Shown: positions 19,341-31,204, counted from the stretch's first letter. The stretch: 64,000 bases of DNA from Kosakonia sacchari SP1 (GCF_000300455.3 NZ_CP007215.2:3534001-3598000), one strand, 5' to 3'. Notes: generated from the letters alone by a model not told the origin. Translations and numbers: made by a program.

Positions 19341-20054
19341 TTAAGGTGATAAGGGAGCAAAGAAGGCGCTGAGTTTTTGTTTTTGCCTGCCCTGCCCGTC
19401 AAAATTACTGGCCGCCAGCCAGGCGGAAATCGCCGCGTCTCGCTGCGGCCATTCGATATCCAGCATCGATAAATAGTCAGTATCGCGGTTGCGTCCTTTG
19501 CGCACCATGTGCTGGCGGAAACGCCCTTCCCAGCTAAAGCCGAGACGTTCGGCGGCACGGCGGGAAGCGACGTTGAGCACATCACATTTCCACTCCACGC
19601 GGCGGTAGTTACAGGCAAACGCGTGGCGCAGCATTAACCAGATAGCTTCCGTTCCCAGCACGCTGTTTTTCATACGCGGTGACCAGGTGACGTGGCCGAT
19701 TTCTACCGAACCATTCTGTGCGTTGATGGCAAGCCAGGCGACAACGCCGAGCGCCTCACCGCTGGCACACTCCACCACGGCGAAAGGCGCGACGGTGGTG
19801 TCGACCATTTTACCCACTACCCACTGCGCCATGTTGTCCAGCGTTTGTGGGCGTTCACTTGCCAGCCATGTCCAGTCGGCCTCGTTTTCCGCTTGAGAGT
19901 AAGCGTGCAGAAGATCGTGCGTGTGTACTCTGGCGTCAAGCGGTTCCAGCCGACAATATTGTCCGTGCAGCACACTGCGCGGCAACGGCTGGACGCCGTG
20001 CCAGTGCGGCAACATGTCACCGACGGTTTGACCATAATGATTCAATTCCGGCAC
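19341..20054 (-). CDS. GNAT family N-acetyltransferase (RimJ/RimL-like)
   Basis: A 237-residue cytoplasmic acetyltransferase of the RimJ/RimL-like GNAT group. Visible elements: RLEPLDARVHTHDLLHAY at the N-terminus, VEIGHVTWSPRMKNSVLGTE (beta4 and the acetyl-CoA loop region), RRVEWKCDVLNVASRRAAER and LGFSWEGRFRQHMVRKGRNR, which is the usual end of this group. Likely substrates are amino groups of proteins or small molecules, but the sequence does not decide. It seems to be a single-gene unit. Confidence 0.85.
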   Translation of the reverse strand: MPELNHYGQTVGDMLPHWHGVQPLPRSVLHGQYCRLEPLDARVHTHDLLHAYSQAENEADWTWLASERPQTLDNMAQWVVGKMVDTTVAPFAVVECASGEALGVVAWLAINAQNGSVEIGHVTWSPRMKNSVLGTEAIWLMLRHAFACNYRRVEWKCDVLNVASRRAAERLGFSWEGRFRQHMVRKGRNRDTDYLSMLDIEWPQRDAAISAWLAASNFDGQGRQKQKLSAFFAPLSP

Positions 20055-20214
20055 TTTTTTCCCCCAGATAAAAAAGTTAAACAGAAAAAGAGTGTTTTAT
20101 CAGCAGTTAAGCCCGGAATATAGTGCCTAAAATTAGTGGGGAAGTAGAGAAAAATGTCTTTGAAATCAGAGGACTGACCAGATTTGGCATCAGAATAGTC
20201 TGATGCCTTTACAC

Positions 20215-21552
20215 TTACTGACCAAAATGGCCAAATTGAGCCAAAACCTGGTCAAAAATGGCCATTCCTTGCTGGACTTCTTTCGCGCTCATAATGCAAG
20301 GCGGCACCACATGAATGCGGTTTTCGACAACAAAAGTTAACAGTCCGGCTCCGGTGAGCGCCGTCTTAATCGCTGCCATCTCTGTCGCGGCTAAAGGCGT
20401 TTTGGTTTTGCGGTTGCTCACCAGTTCCAGCGCCTGGAACATGCCGCGGCCACGCACTTCGCCAATCAGTGGATGTTTTGCTGCCAGTGCCTCCAGCGCA
20501 GGGCGCAGAACGCCGTTGCCGACTTCTGCCGCATTCTGCACCACGTTCTCCTCTTTCATCGCATCAAGCGTGGCGACAATCGCCGCCATCGCCAGCGGAT
20601 GCCCGGAGTACGTCAGCCCACCGGCGAAGAAGTGATCGTCAAAATAGTGAGCGATAGGCGCGGAAATCAGCACGCCGCCCGCCGGCACATAACCTGCATT
20701 CACCCCTTTGGCGAAGGTGACCAGATCCGGCACGATGCCATCTTGTTCGAAAGCGAACCAGCTACCGGTACGGCCAAAACCAGCCATCACTTCATCGAGG
20801 ATCAGCACAATGCCGAACTCATCTGCCAGCGCGCGCACGCCTTGCATATACCCGGCGGGCGGCACCAGAATACCGGCTGTGCCAGGAATGGACTCCAGCA
20901 GGATCGCCGCAATCGACGACGGCCCTTCACACTCAATCATGCGGCGCAGGTGCGCCAGCGCGCGCTCGCACTCTTCGGCTTCGCTGCTGGCATTAAATTC
21001 GCTGCGATACAGGTACGGGTTAAAGAAGTGAACATGCCCGCGCGAATATTCATTTGGCACACGCCGCCAGTCGCCGGTTGCCGCAATGGCGCTGCCGGTG
21101 TTGCCGTGATAAGAGCGATAAGCAGAGAAAATTTTGTCGCGCCCGGTGTACAGCCGTGCCATACGGATGGCGTTTTCGTTGGCATCAGCCCCGGCGTTGG
21201 TGAAAAAGACTTTACTGAAGCCTTCCGGCGCGAGTTCCACAATGCGTTTTGCCGCTTCGCCACGCGCCAGGTTGGCGGTGGCCGGCGCAATGGTGACCAG
21301 CGTTTCCAGCTGCGCTTTCATCGCCGCCAGCACGCGCGGGTGTTGATAACCAATATTAACGTTCACTAACTGGCTGCTGAAATCGAGGTAGCGGTTACCA
21401 TCGTAATCCCACAGCTCGCAGCCTTGCGCCCCGGCAATCACCATCGGGTTGAGGTTGCCCTGCATCGACCATGAATGAAACACATATGACCGGTCCAGTT
21501 GACGCACGTCGTCGTTCGTTATCGCCATCTCGTTGTGAAGTGCCAGTTTCAT
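20215..21552 (-). CDS. Class III (omega) aminotransferase, PLP-dependent
   Basis: A 445-residue PLP enzyme of aminotransferase class III. The PLP lysine is in DLVTFAKGVNAGYVPAGG, with the cofactor aspartate in LILDEVMAGFGRTGSWFAFE, the phosphate-binding FFTNAGADANENAIRMAR and RSYHGNTGSAIAATGD. Substrate is not clear; taurine-, beta-alanine- or polyamine-type amino donors are possible. The start MKLALHNEMAITNDD was chosen because the open frame runs another 199 codons upstream, antisense to the neighbouring SDR gene, and those codons look non-coding. It is divergent from the SDR gene. Confidence 0.88.
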   Translation of the reverse strand: MKLALHNEMAITNDDVRQLDRSYVFHSWSMQGNLNPMVIAGAQGCELWDYDGNRYLDFSSQLVNVNIGYQHPRVLAAMKAQLETLVTIAPATANLARGEAAKRIVELAPEGFSKVFFTNAGADANENAIRMARLYTGRDKIFSAYRSYHGNTGSAIAATGDWRRVPNEYSRGHVHFFNPYLYRSEFNASSEAEECERALAHLRRMIECEGPSSIAAILLESIPGTAGILVPPAGYMQGVRALADEFGIVLILDEVMAGFGRTGSWFAFEQDGIVPDLVTFAKGVNAGYVPAGGVLISAPIAHYFDDHFFAGGLTYSGHPLAMAAIVATLDAMKEENVVQNAAEVGNGVLRPALEALAAKHPLIGEVRGRGMFQALELVSNRKTKTPLAATEMAAIKTALTGAGLLTFVVENRIHVVPPCIMSAKEVQQGMAIFDQVLAQFGHFGQ

Positions 21553-21703
21553 GCCAGATCCTCTCATGCCGTTGTTGTTGTCTGCATCATGCTGCGCGCC
21601 ATAAATAGGCGGGTAGAGCCAGTCGCCTTCGCAGGATGTGACACCCGTGTCACATGTCAGTGGCGTAACTGGCACTGTCTGGCAGGCGGAAGGGTTTTTA
21701 TAG

Positions 21704-22501
<798 letters not shown>

Positions 22502-22532
22502 ACCTGAGTTGTACTGAGCCACAAAATAAAAC

Positions 22533-22576
22533 GCCCCGGCATAAATGCCGGGGCCTGCTTTTATTCTTTTTTCCTG
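22533..22576 (+). terminator. Rho-independent terminator after the SDR gene
   Basis: GCCCCGGCA (22533-22541) and TGCCGGGGC (22546-22554) form a 9-bp GC stem with a 4-nt loop, followed by a T-rich tract. It starts 31 nt after the SDR stop. Confidence 0.85.
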
Positions 22577-23098
22577 GGTGTTTAATCGTTTTACCCCGCC
22601 CGGCGCTTATCTCCGGCACTCACTCTTTTAGGTGGCGTTAGCTCTTTATGGGGTGAGACCACAATAGTCCATCGGAATGTTCTTAACAATAGCCCTTTCG
22701 TTGCAATTTTCTGTTTTTTGATGCTGGTCATAATTTGCCGGATCTTCGCGCAACCCCGCGTGACGGCGGTCACTTGTCAGCAAGGGATGACAATTTGCGT
22801 GCCGAAAAAAACAGACGAAGCGTGACGCGTATCGCGATGCGAGCGCAAAATTGATGATTTTTTCGCCGCCATTGTCGATAAAAGAGGCAATGCGTTATGA
22901 TTGCGCCATTCGGAATTTGACTTAAATCCTTCAGACGTTTACAAAAGATACTGCCTTCCTTAAGTCCGACTTGCGTCTTTCCTGTTTTCGTCCAGGCTTC
23001 CATTTTACCCTGCGTAAAAATGGCGCGGATTGACCGGTTCAGATTTGCGTTTTACCGACTATTTTAAGATTTGCAGGCATCTGTAAGTGGAGTATCGC
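22577..23098. other. Intergenic region, no gene recognised
   Basis: About 520 bases before the EAL-HDOD gene. Two short minus-strand open frames (22591-22773, 22770-23003) show no recognisable protein features or convincing ribosome sites. The last part should hold the promoter of the downstream gene. Confidence 0.5.
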
Positions 23099-24334
23099 AT
23101 GTTCTCTTTTGTCGCCCGGCAGGCGATTTTTGATGCAAATATGAACACAGTCGGTTACGAGTTGTTGTTCAGAGACAGTATGACGAACCGGTTTCCCGAC
23201 GTTACGCCGGAGTACGCCACTGCCCAAATTATTGTCGAACAGTTTCTCGGCGCGCCGCTGGGCCGCCTGAAAGAGTACAGCGCGATCTTTGTTAACTTCC
23301 CCTATGAACTGCTGGTGCAGGGGATGGCGGAAACATTGCCGAAAGACCGCGTGATTGTGGAAATCCTCGAAACCGCCAAACCCACGCCTCAGTTGCTCAA
23401 CACGGTAAAAAAACTCTCTGCGCAAGGTTTTCGCATCGCACTGGATGACTTCGCGTTAGGCGACACCTGGAACGCGTTTTTACCTTATATCAGCATCATC
23501 AAATTCGACGTGCGGGAAAATACGCCCGACGAGATAAGCGGCTATATCAATGACAAGACCCATTTGCTGAATGACACGATATTTCTTGCCGAAAAGGTGG
23601 AAACCCAGGAAGAGTACGAGTGTTTTCGCAATATGGGCTGCACGCTGTTTCAGGGGCATTTTTTCAGCAAGCCGGTGATCCACTCAGCCAATAAACTGTT
23701 TCAGAATCAGGAAATCACCTTAAAACTGATGAAAGAGGTGAATGCCGACTCACCGGATTTTGGCCGAATCGAAGCTCTGCTGAAACAGGATCTGGCGCTG
23801 TCGTTTAAGATCATGCGCTATGCACAAAATATTGTGTTCAACGCGCGCGGGATTAAAAACTTCCGCAGCCAGTCGTTAAAGGACGTCATTTTTTACCTTG
23901 GCACCAACGAGTTACGCCGCTTTGTGCTGGTTTCCTGCCTGACCTCGGTCAACAAAGTAAAGACTGATGACATTTACTACCAGAGCCTGATCCGCGCCAA
24001 ATTTTGCGAGCTGGCCTCGGCGCACTCCATCAGCCGTCACTCCGCCGATGACGCGTTTATCGTCGGTCTGTTTTCTCAGCTCGACAGCATTTTTGAAATG
24101 CCGATGGCCGATTTATTAAGCCAGATTGATATCTCCGCCAGTGTAATGATGGCGCTAAAAGAGCAAAAAGGGCCGCTCTACCCTTATCTGCAACTGATTG
24201 AACTGTACGAAAATCACAACTGGGAAGAGGTCAGCGCGCTCGGCCATCGGCTGGGTTTTAACCGCAGCATGGTGGCGGAATTGATTAAAGCCGCCACCAA
24301 ATGGACCAACGCTATCCCGTCAAATGTCAGCTGA
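23099..24334 (+). CDS. EAL-HDOD domain protein (YuxH/CdgJ type)
   Basis: A 411-residue cytoplasmic protein: an EAL (c-di-GMP phosphodiesterase) domain at about 1-200, then an HDOD domain at about 205-400. EAL landmarks are partly kept: YELLFRDS in place of EALLR, FVNF, VIVEILE, ALDDFALGD in place of DDFGTG, AEKVETQEEYE and LFQGHFFSKP. Loss of the DDFGTG loop glycines hints at weak or no catalysis. Related EAL-HDOD proteins affect motility and biofilm. The start at 23099 has GGAG six bases upstream. The next gene encodes a winged-helix protein 46 nt downstream. Confidence 0.88.
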   Translation: MFSFVARQAIFDANMNTVGYELLFRDSMTNRFPDVTPEYATAQIIVEQFLGAPLGRLKEYSAIFVNFPYELLVQGMAETLPKDRVIVEILETAKPTPQLLNTVKKLSAQGFRIALDDFALGDTWNAFLPYISIIKFDVRENTPDEISGYINDKTHLLNDTIFLAEKVETQEEYECFRNMGCTLFQGHFFSKPVIHSANKLFQNQEITLKLMKEVNADSPDFGRIEALLKQDLALSFKIMRYAQNIVFNARGIKNFRSQSLKDVIFYLGTNELRRFVLVSCLTSVNKVKTDDIYYQSLIRAKFCELASAHSISRHSADDAFIVGLFSQLDSIFEMPMADLLSQIDISASVMMALKEQKGPLYPYLQLIELYENHNWEEVSALGHRLGFNRSMVAELIKAATKWTNAIPSNVS

Positions 24335-24380
24335 TCATTTCAGTTTTCGCACCAGACAGCCGATTTAATCAGTAGGGTGT

Positions 24381-24842
24381 ATGTACACCGCTGCTTCGGT
24401 TCACTCGGCTGATCACTGGACGCGCATCATGGAAAAGTTAACGGTATATGGATATCGCCTCGGTAACGAATATCAAGTGGAATTCGTGCCTTATAAGCAA
24501 AGTCTGACAACCTGCGCGATCCGCGGCAACTGCACCTATTTACGTAACACCATGAACAACCTGCTGACCTATCTGCTGGCACACGCCGTGGGGAATATTG
24601 TGGCCGACAAAACGCTGCAGATTCAGGTATGGGAAAATAACGGATTGAGTTGTTCAAGCCAGCGGCTGTGGCAAGTGATGAACAACCTGAAACGTAAACT
24701 GGCGGTATTCGGTTTGCCCGATGATTTTATTCTGCGCGTAGCCGGGAAAGGGTATCTTATTCCGCCGGAAAAGGTGCTGACGCTTTATTGCCGGGAAACG
24801 TTTTTTCAGCAACACCTCGCGGTTGATTATCCCATTCTGTAA
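24381..24842 (+). CDS. Winged helix-turn-helix (OmpR/CadC-type) DNA-binding protein
   Basis: A protein of 153 residues, or 137 if it starts at the internal ATG at 24429 (MEKLTVYGYRLGNEY), which looks like a better domain boundary. The fold is that of the OmpR/PhoB C-terminal winged helix: LTYLLAHAVGNIVADKTLQI, then VWENNGLSCSSQRLWQVMNN (recognition helix region), LKRKLAVFG and a C-terminal hairpin RVAGKGYLIPP. There is no receiver domain or transmembrane segment. It follows the EAL-HDOD gene closely and may be cotranscribed. Targets are unknown. Confidence 0.72.
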   Translation: MYTAASVHSADHWTRIMEKLTVYGYRLGNEYQVEFVPYKQSLTTCAIRGNCTYLRNTMNNLLTYLLAHAVGNIVADKTLQIQVWENNGLSCSSQRLWQVMNNLKRKLAVFGLPDDFILRVAGKGYLIPPEKVLTLYCRETFFQQHLAVDYPIL

Positions 24843-24852
24843 AGCCAGACAA

Positions 24853-26425
<1,573 letters not shown>

Positions 26426-27553
26426 ATGAAAATCTCTCAACTGAGTCTTTTCGTCTCTGCTGCGGTACTGTGCTCGTCAGTACAGGCGGCAGAAATATAT
26501 AATAAAGACGGTAATAAGTTAGACTTATATGGTTTGGTATCAGCAGAACATTATTTTTCTGATAACAGCGGCTGGGATGGCGACCAGACTTATATGCGTC
26601 TTGGCTTTCGCGGTGAAACACAAATTAATGATCAACTGACCGGCTACGGCCAGTGGCAGATGCATATTGACGCCAATAAATCGGAAGGTGATACCAATAC
26701 ACCACGCACGCGTTATGGCTTCGCTGGTTTAAAATTCGCCAATTACGGTTCTGTGGATTACGGTCGCAATAAAGGTGTTTTATATGACTCCCTCGGTTAT
26801 ACCGATATGCAGCCAGAATTCGATGGTATGACATACGGTTCTGATCAATTTATGTTTAGCCGTGGCAGCGGCATGCTGACCTACCGTAATACGGATTTCT
26901 TCGGTCTGGTTGACGGCCTGAATTTCTCCCTGCAATACCAGGGTAAAAATGATGGCGGCGGCGAATCAGGTGCCGGTCGAAATGTATTACGTCAAAACGG
27001 CGACGGTTATGGCTTATCCGTGGAATATAACATCGGCGCGGGCGTAAGCGTTGTCGGTGCCATGACCAGTGCCAAACGTACCGAAGAACAAAATACCGCT
27101 ACCAATATTCTCGGTGATGGCGATCGCGCCGAAGCCTATTCTGGCGCGATTAAATATGACGCCAATAATATCTATCTGGCGGCGATGTTTACTCAGGCTT
27201 ATAACGCTTCGCGTTTTGGCAGTGCTTCCGATACGACGACCGCCTACGGCTACGCCAACGAATCGCAGATTTTTGAAGCGTACGCCAGTTACCAGTTCGA
27301 CTTTGGCTTGCAGCCATTCGTGGCGTATAACGCGCTTAAAGGTAAGAATATTGGCAGCAACAGCGCGGGCGATAAATACGGCGATCAGGACATCGAAAAA
27401 TATGTCGATCTCGGTGTCACGTACTACTTCAACAAGAACTTCAACATGTTTGTTGATTATAAAATCAACCTGATTGATGAAGATAAATTCACCACCGCCG
27501 CTGGCATCAACACTGATGACGTGGTCGCTGTGGGTATGGTTTACCAGTTCTAA
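26426..27553 (+). CDS. OmpC/OmpF-family general porin
   Basis: A trimeric outer-membrane porin of 375 residues. The start [20 protein letters not shown] was chosen because it gives a 21-residue signal peptide ending VQAAEIYN and has AAGGG nine bases upstream; the frame continues 26 codons further up. Family hallmarks: [53 protein letters not shown] and the C-terminal VGMVYQF. The constriction loop L3 reads [15 protein letters not shown] rather than the OmpC-like PEFGGD pattern, so pore selectivity may differ. The exact paralogue is not assigned. Confidence 0.93.
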   Translation: MKISQLSLFVSAAVLCSSVQAAEIYNKDGNKLDLYGLVSAEHYFSDNSGWDGDQTYMRLGFRGETQINDQLTGYGQWQMHIDANKSEGDTNTPRTRYGFAGLKFANYGSVDYGRNKGVLYDSLGYTDMQPEFDGMTYGSDQFMFSRGSGMLTYRNTDFFGLVDGLNFSLQYQGKNDGGGESGAGRNVLRQNGDGYGLSVEYNIGAGVSVVGAMTSAKRTEEQNTATNILGDGDRAEAYSGAIKYDANNIYLAAMFTQAYNASRFGSASDTTTAYGYANESQIFEAYASYQFDFGLQPFVAYNALKGKNIGSNSAGDKYGDQDIEKYVDLGVTYYFNKNFNMFVDYKINLIDEDKFTTAAGINTDDVVAVGMVYQF

Positions 27554-27560
27554 ACCAGCA

Positions 27561-27586
27561 AAAGGCGGCACAGGCCGCCTTTTTTT
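27561..27586 (+). terminator. Rho-independent terminator of the porin gene
   Basis: AAAGGCGGC (27561-27569) and GCCGCCTTT (27574-27582) form a perfect 9-bp stem with loop ACAG, followed by a T run. It begins 8 nt after the porin stop codon. Confidence 0.93.
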
Positions 27587-27616
27587 CACCTTCATTTTCC
27601 GCTCGTTTTCCTTTCA

Positions 27617-27964
27617 TCACGCCCACTTTCCCAGGCTCTGATGCTGACGTCGCCAGACGCCAGGCGGCATCTGGTATTTGCGCGTAAAGGTGCGTGTAAA
27701 GGTCTGCTGCGAGTCATAACCGTATTTGGTGGAGATAGCCATAATCGACTGCTCAGTCGCCAGCAGTTCATGCGCGGCGCTTTCCAGCTTCTTCTCGCGG
27801 ATATAGATCCCGAGTGGTATCTGGATTACTTGCTGGAACAGACGCTGAAGATGCCATTTCGAATACCCCGCCCGCGTGGCGACATCCTCGATCCGCAGCG
27901 GCCTTTCAAGGTTATCGTCAATCCATTGCTGGATCTCAAGAATTACCGCGTGTTGCATACCCAT
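27617..27964 (-). CDS. Short AraC/XylS regulator (MarA/SoxS/RamA type)
   Basis: A 115-residue protein with only the two-HTH DNA-binding unit, like MarA, SoxS and RamA. Helices read IEDVATRAGYSKWHLQRLFQ and IMAISTKYGYDSQQTFTRTF, with LGIYIREKKLESAA between them. The start MGMQHAVILEIQQW was chosen because AAGGAGG lies eight bases upstream; the open frame runs on but is not coding-like. Proteins of this type activate stress and drug-efflux genes. It is not an exact match to marA, soxS or ramA, so no symbol is given. Confidence 0.88.
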   Translation of the reverse strand: MGMQHAVILEIQQWIDDNLERPLRIEDVATRAGYSKWHLQRLFQQVIQIPLGIYIREKKLESAAHELLATEQSIMAISTKYGYDSQQTFTRTFTRKYQMPPGVWRRQHQSLGKWA

Positions 27965-28146
27965 GGTTGAAACCTCCTTGAGAACAGGAGCATTCACCTT
28001 AGCGGAGTGATACTTACGCAAACATGACGCGAAAATAATAATTTTGTCAGAAATGTCCGTTCTGCAACGCCAAATGGCATGCAGAGTGTGGATCTCTCGT
28101 CGCGGGGAAAGATGCCTGCGCGTATCCCTCATGAAGACCTGCAATG

Positions 28147-28178
28147 CAAAAGGGGGCGGCTGAGCGTCGCCTCCCTTG
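28147..28178 (-). terminator. Terminator of the hydrolase-azoreductase-YciI operon
   Basis: On the minus strand CAAGGGAGGCG pairs imperfectly with CGCCCCCTTTTG, giving a GC-rich hairpin followed by a short T run. It starts 18 nt after the stop of the YciI-like gene. Confidence 0.6.
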
Positions 28179-28196
28179 CACCGACGTTCATCCAGA

Positions 28197-28505
28197 CTAT
28201 AGCGCTTTTGCCTCTCCTGCCCATTCACGCAGGAAATGCGTGGAGCAAATAGCAGGCTCGATAACCGCAATATCGACGCTAACCAGGCCAAATCTCACAA
28301 ACGGATCGCGCTCTATTTCGTTTTGCAGGATATGGCTGTCGCTGGCCGTCGCCAGGATAAATCCACCCGGTTTGTTTCGCAGAGGCCCGGCGAAAATAAC
28401 ATGACCTTTTTTGATCATCTCCCCAAGCCACAGTTTATGCGCATCAACATATGCGCCAAGAATATCGGGTTCACTACCGTAATTAAGCGTAATCGCATAT
28501 AACAT
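28197..28505 (-). CDS. YciI family protein
   Basis: A 102-residue single-domain protein of the YciI / dimeric alpha-beta barrel fold. Typical features: MLYAITLNYG start, AHKLWLGEMIKKGHVIFAGP (helix and the HxxxL-like turn), GGFILATASDSHILQNEIER and DPFVRFGLVSVDIAVIEP. The function of this family is poorly known; some members are decarboxylase- or dehydrochlorinase-like. It lies 17 nt downstream of the azoreductase gene and is the last gene of a three-gene unit. Confidence 0.82.
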   Translation of the reverse strand: MLYAITLNYGSEPDILGAYVDAHKLWLGEMIKKGHVIFAGPLRNKPGGFILATASDSHILQNEIERDPFVRFGLVSVDIAVIEPAICSTHFLREWAGEAKAL

Positions 28506-28522
28506 AATTCATTCCCCGCAGA

Positions 28523-29149
28523 TTAATTTAATGGTAGTGCGGCAATAATATTACTGATAGCCGATCGCGCGGCGGTAATTTGCTGATGCTTAATGTCATC
28601 CCCTTTCGAGGTACCTTCCGCGCGGATAATATGAAGAGCGTCAATACCCAGGAAACCAAAAAACGCACGCAGATATTTTTCCTGAAAATCCATGCCATCA
28701 AAAGGTGGCTGTAAATAAAAGCCACCGCGCGCCGAAATAATCAATATCTGTTTTTCCTCCGCCAGCCCGACCGGCCCGGTGGCGGTGTACTGAAAGGTTT
28801 TTCCCGGTTGCGCAAGCCTGTCCAGCCAGGCTTTTAACTGGCTGGAAACAGAGAAGTTATACATGGGTGCCGCGATAACAATCAGGTCATGGGACAGGAA
28901 CTCATCGACCAGTTGCTGTGAAATCTGGTGCTCCGGGTGCCTGTCACGTGCCGTTTGGCTACCGGCAACAAGGCGGAATCCGGCGGCGATATCTGCAGTT
29001 AAATGGCTTATTTCGTCGCGAACCACATCGCGATAGGTTATTTCTGCTTGCGGATAATGGGCTTTTATTTCCCGCATAACATCAGCGGAAAGTGCACGCG
29101 TGACGGAATAGTCACCCGAAATACTGGAATCAATATGCAGAATCTTCAT
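28523..29149 (-). CDS. FMN-dependent NADH:quinone/azo oxidoreductase (AzoR family)
   Basis: A 208-residue flavodoxin-fold reductase of the AzoR family, which reduces quinones and azo compounds with NADH and FMN. The start MKILHIDSSISGDYSVTRAL is typical. Other motifs are VIAAPMYNFSVSSQLKAWLD (FMN loop) and ILIISARGGFY. Upstream, 27 nt away, is an exported alpha/beta hydrolase gene, and 17 nt downstream a YciI-like gene. The divergent DJ-1/AraC regulator probably controls the set. It could be a paralogue rather than azoR itself, so the symbol is withheld. Confidence 0.9.
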   Translation of the reverse strand: MKILHIDSSISGDYSVTRALSADVMREIKAHYPQAEITYRDVVRDEISHLTADIAAGFRLVAGSQTARDRHPEHQISQQLVDEFLSHDLIVIAAPMYNFSVSSQLKAWLDRLAQPGKTFQYTATGPVGLAEEKQILIISARGGFYLQPPFDGMDFQEKYLRAFFGFLGIDALHIIRAEGTSKGDDIKHQQITAARSAISNIIAALPLN

Positions 29150-29176
29150 GATGCTCTCCGACAATAAACACAATAG

Positions 29177-29950
29177 TTATTTAAAGGACTTAGCGGCAGT
29201 ATCGATAAATTTCGCTACGGCATCGGGTTGCGAAACCATAGATAAATGTGAACTGTTAACGCTATATACAGTGGCGTGGATCTGTCTGGCTATTTTCTCC
29301 TGAACGACAGGTAACAAAGCATGATCATTTTCGGTCAGCAAATACCAACTCGGTTTATTTTCCCAGGCGGCATGGGTGATTTTTCCCTGAAATGCCGTGA
29401 GCGCGATCGGTTGTGAAACCGCAGCCAGCGCCTGGACATTGCGGGTTGAGATATCGTTCGCCATCACCTGTTGAAACTGGCTGGCATCATCTAACCACAC
29501 CAGCCCTTGCGCATCCGGCGTTAACCCACTCATTGGCGCGTTAAGCCGTGCCAGTAAATCCGTCACGGATTCCCCCGTTGCCGGTGCCAGCGCTGAAAGG
29601 TAGACCAGCCCCCGCACATGGCTGTTGTTACCGGCCTGGCTGATAACGGCCCCGCCCCATGAATGACCAACCAGCAGCACATCGCAATGCTGGCGCGCCA
29701 GCACACGTTCGGTGGCGGCAACATCATCATCCAGCGAGGTCAGCGGGTTTTGCACCGCCGAAACGTGGTAGCCCATGTTTTGTAAACGCTCGGTCACGGC
29801 GGCCCAACTGGAACCGTCCGCAAACGCACCGTGAACCAGCACAATATTTTTAATCGGCTGTGCGACAGCCTGCGCCGACATCACGCTCAACATGGCCGCA
29901 CATGAGGCCCCCGTGATAAACCGTTTTCCTTTGCGAAAAGCGTTGCGCAT
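29177..29950 (-). CDS. Exported alpha/beta hydrolase
   Basis: A 257-residue alpha/beta hydrolase with a signal peptide (MRNAFRKGKRFITGASCAAM to about AVAQP). The mature part opens IKNIVLVHGAFADGSSW, has the nucleophile elbow LLVGHSWGGAVISQAG, and ends with the acid/His region LTENDHALLPVVQEK and VNSSHLSMVSQPDAVAKFID. Similar proteins are esterase- or salicylate-esterase-like, but the substrate is unknown. GGGAGAG precedes the chosen ATG. It heads the three-gene operon divergent from the DJ-1/AraC regulator, 129 nt away. Confidence 0.87.
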   Translation of the reverse strand: MRNAFRKGKRFITGASCAAMLSVMSAQAVAQPIKNIVLVHGAFADGSSWAAVTERLQNMGYHVSAVQNPLTSLDDDVAATERVLARQHCDVLLVGHSWGGAVISQAGNNSHVRGLVYLSALAPATGESVTDLLARLNAPMSGLTPDAQGLVWLDDASQFQQVMANDISTRNVQALAAVSQPIALTAFQGKITHAAWENKPSWYLLTENDHALLPVVQEKIARQIHATVYSVNSSHLSMVSQPDAVAKFIDTAAKSFK

Positions 29951-30079
29951 GTTCTCTCCCGCCACGTATTGATGAAGTGATAAACACAATGCAGAGAGTG
30001 TAATCAGAGCAACCTGACGTGGTAAGATGGCGAACTTGACATTAAACAGGCAAAATCAGACATCACGCGGAGAACCACA

Positions 30080-31060
30080 ATGCAGATAGCGATAGTCGCC
30101 ACCGCAGGCAGCATGATGTCTGCAATTACCGGGCTTGCGGATATGTTCTGGATAACCAACCAGCTTCTTCCCACCAGCAACGAGGCCAGCCGATTCAGGA
30201 TCGCCGTTGTCAGCCCTGACGGGAAACCGGTCGCGGACGCGCAAGGTCGGACGATTGCGGTGGATGGTGCATTTGCCAGCATCAGCGCGCCCGATGTGAT
30301 TCTAGCCTGTGGCATGGCGCTCGGAGGCAATAAACTGCCTGCAACGACCTGCCCGGAAGCCGTCACATGGCTTCGTCAACAGCATCAGCGCGGCGCAAAA
30401 ATTGGCGGCGCCTGTGCCGGGGGGTATCTGCTGGGTGATGCCGGATTGCTGGATGGCAGAGAGTGCGCCACCACGTGGTGGCTGTATCCCACGTTTCGCG
30501 CCCGCTATCCGCGCGCCAAAATGGTGTGGGGAAAAGCATTAATCGAAGAGCGCAACGTGATAACCACCGGTGGACCGCTGTCGTGGGTGGATTTGGCGCT
30601 ACACATTATTCGCCAGCATGCCGGGGACGAGGTGGCAAGAATGGCAGCGGATATGACCGTTGCCGACAGCCAGCCACTCTCCCAGCAAATCTATGCACCG
30701 CGTGGTTTTTTAAACACCATTGATCCGCTGTTACTGCGCGCCGAACAGCTTATCCGCTATGAAAACCCGGCCATCACCGTCGAAGAACTCGCCAGCGCGT
30801 TGAACCTCAGCCCGCGCACCTTGCACCGAAAACTGGCCGATTTAACCCGCGAAAGCCCCAAACATTTTATTACGCGCGTGCGCATTGAATCGGCCTGTCT
30901 GCTGCTTGAAAACCCCTCAGCCAATATCAGGCACGTCGCCGCCGCGTGTGGCTATACGGAAGATACGGCGTTTCGCAAAGCCTTTAACCAACTCATCAAC
31001 ATGACGCCAGCGCAGTACAAGCTCTGGGCCGCCGCACGAAACACCAGGCACGGGCATTAA
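30080..31060 (+). CDS. GlxA/FtrA-type AraC regulator with DJ-1/PfpI domain
   Basis: A 326-residue regulator. Residues about 1-190 form a DJ-1/PfpI-like (class I glutamine amidotransferase-like) domain, with a Cys in the elbow GGACAGGYLLGDAGLLDG. Residues about 220-320 form an AraC HTH unit: VEELASALNLSPRTLHRKLA and IRHVAAACGYTEDTAFRKAF. It is divergent from the hydrolase-azoreductase-YciI operon and followed on the same strand by the DsbA-like and MBL genes, so it is the likely local regulator of both groups. The effector is unknown. Confidence 0.9.
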   Translation: MQIAIVATAGSMMSAITGLADMFWITNQLLPTSNEASRFRIAVVSPDGKPVADAQGRTIAVDGAFASISAPDVILACGMALGGNKLPATTCPEAVTWLRQQHQRGAKIGGACAGGYLLGDAGLLDGRECATTWWLYPTFRARYPRAKMVWGKALIEERNVITTGGPLSWVDLALHIIRQHAGDEVARMAADMTVADSQPLSQQIYAPRGFLNTIDPLLLRAEQLIRYENPAITVEELASALNLSPRTLHRKLADLTRESPKHFITRVRIESACLLLENPSANIRHVAAACGYTEDTAFRKAFNQLINMTPAQYKLWAAARNTRHGH

Positions 31061-31204
31061 CGCCACGCCATTACGGTATTTTTCTGTCGTCATGGCGTGG
31101 TTATCTGATCGTTTTACGAAACGCTGCATGTCCGGTTACGGGAATTCTCTTCAGCGCTAATGCGCCTACAATGGGCGGCACCTGCACAACAAGAGAGAAT
31201 AACC

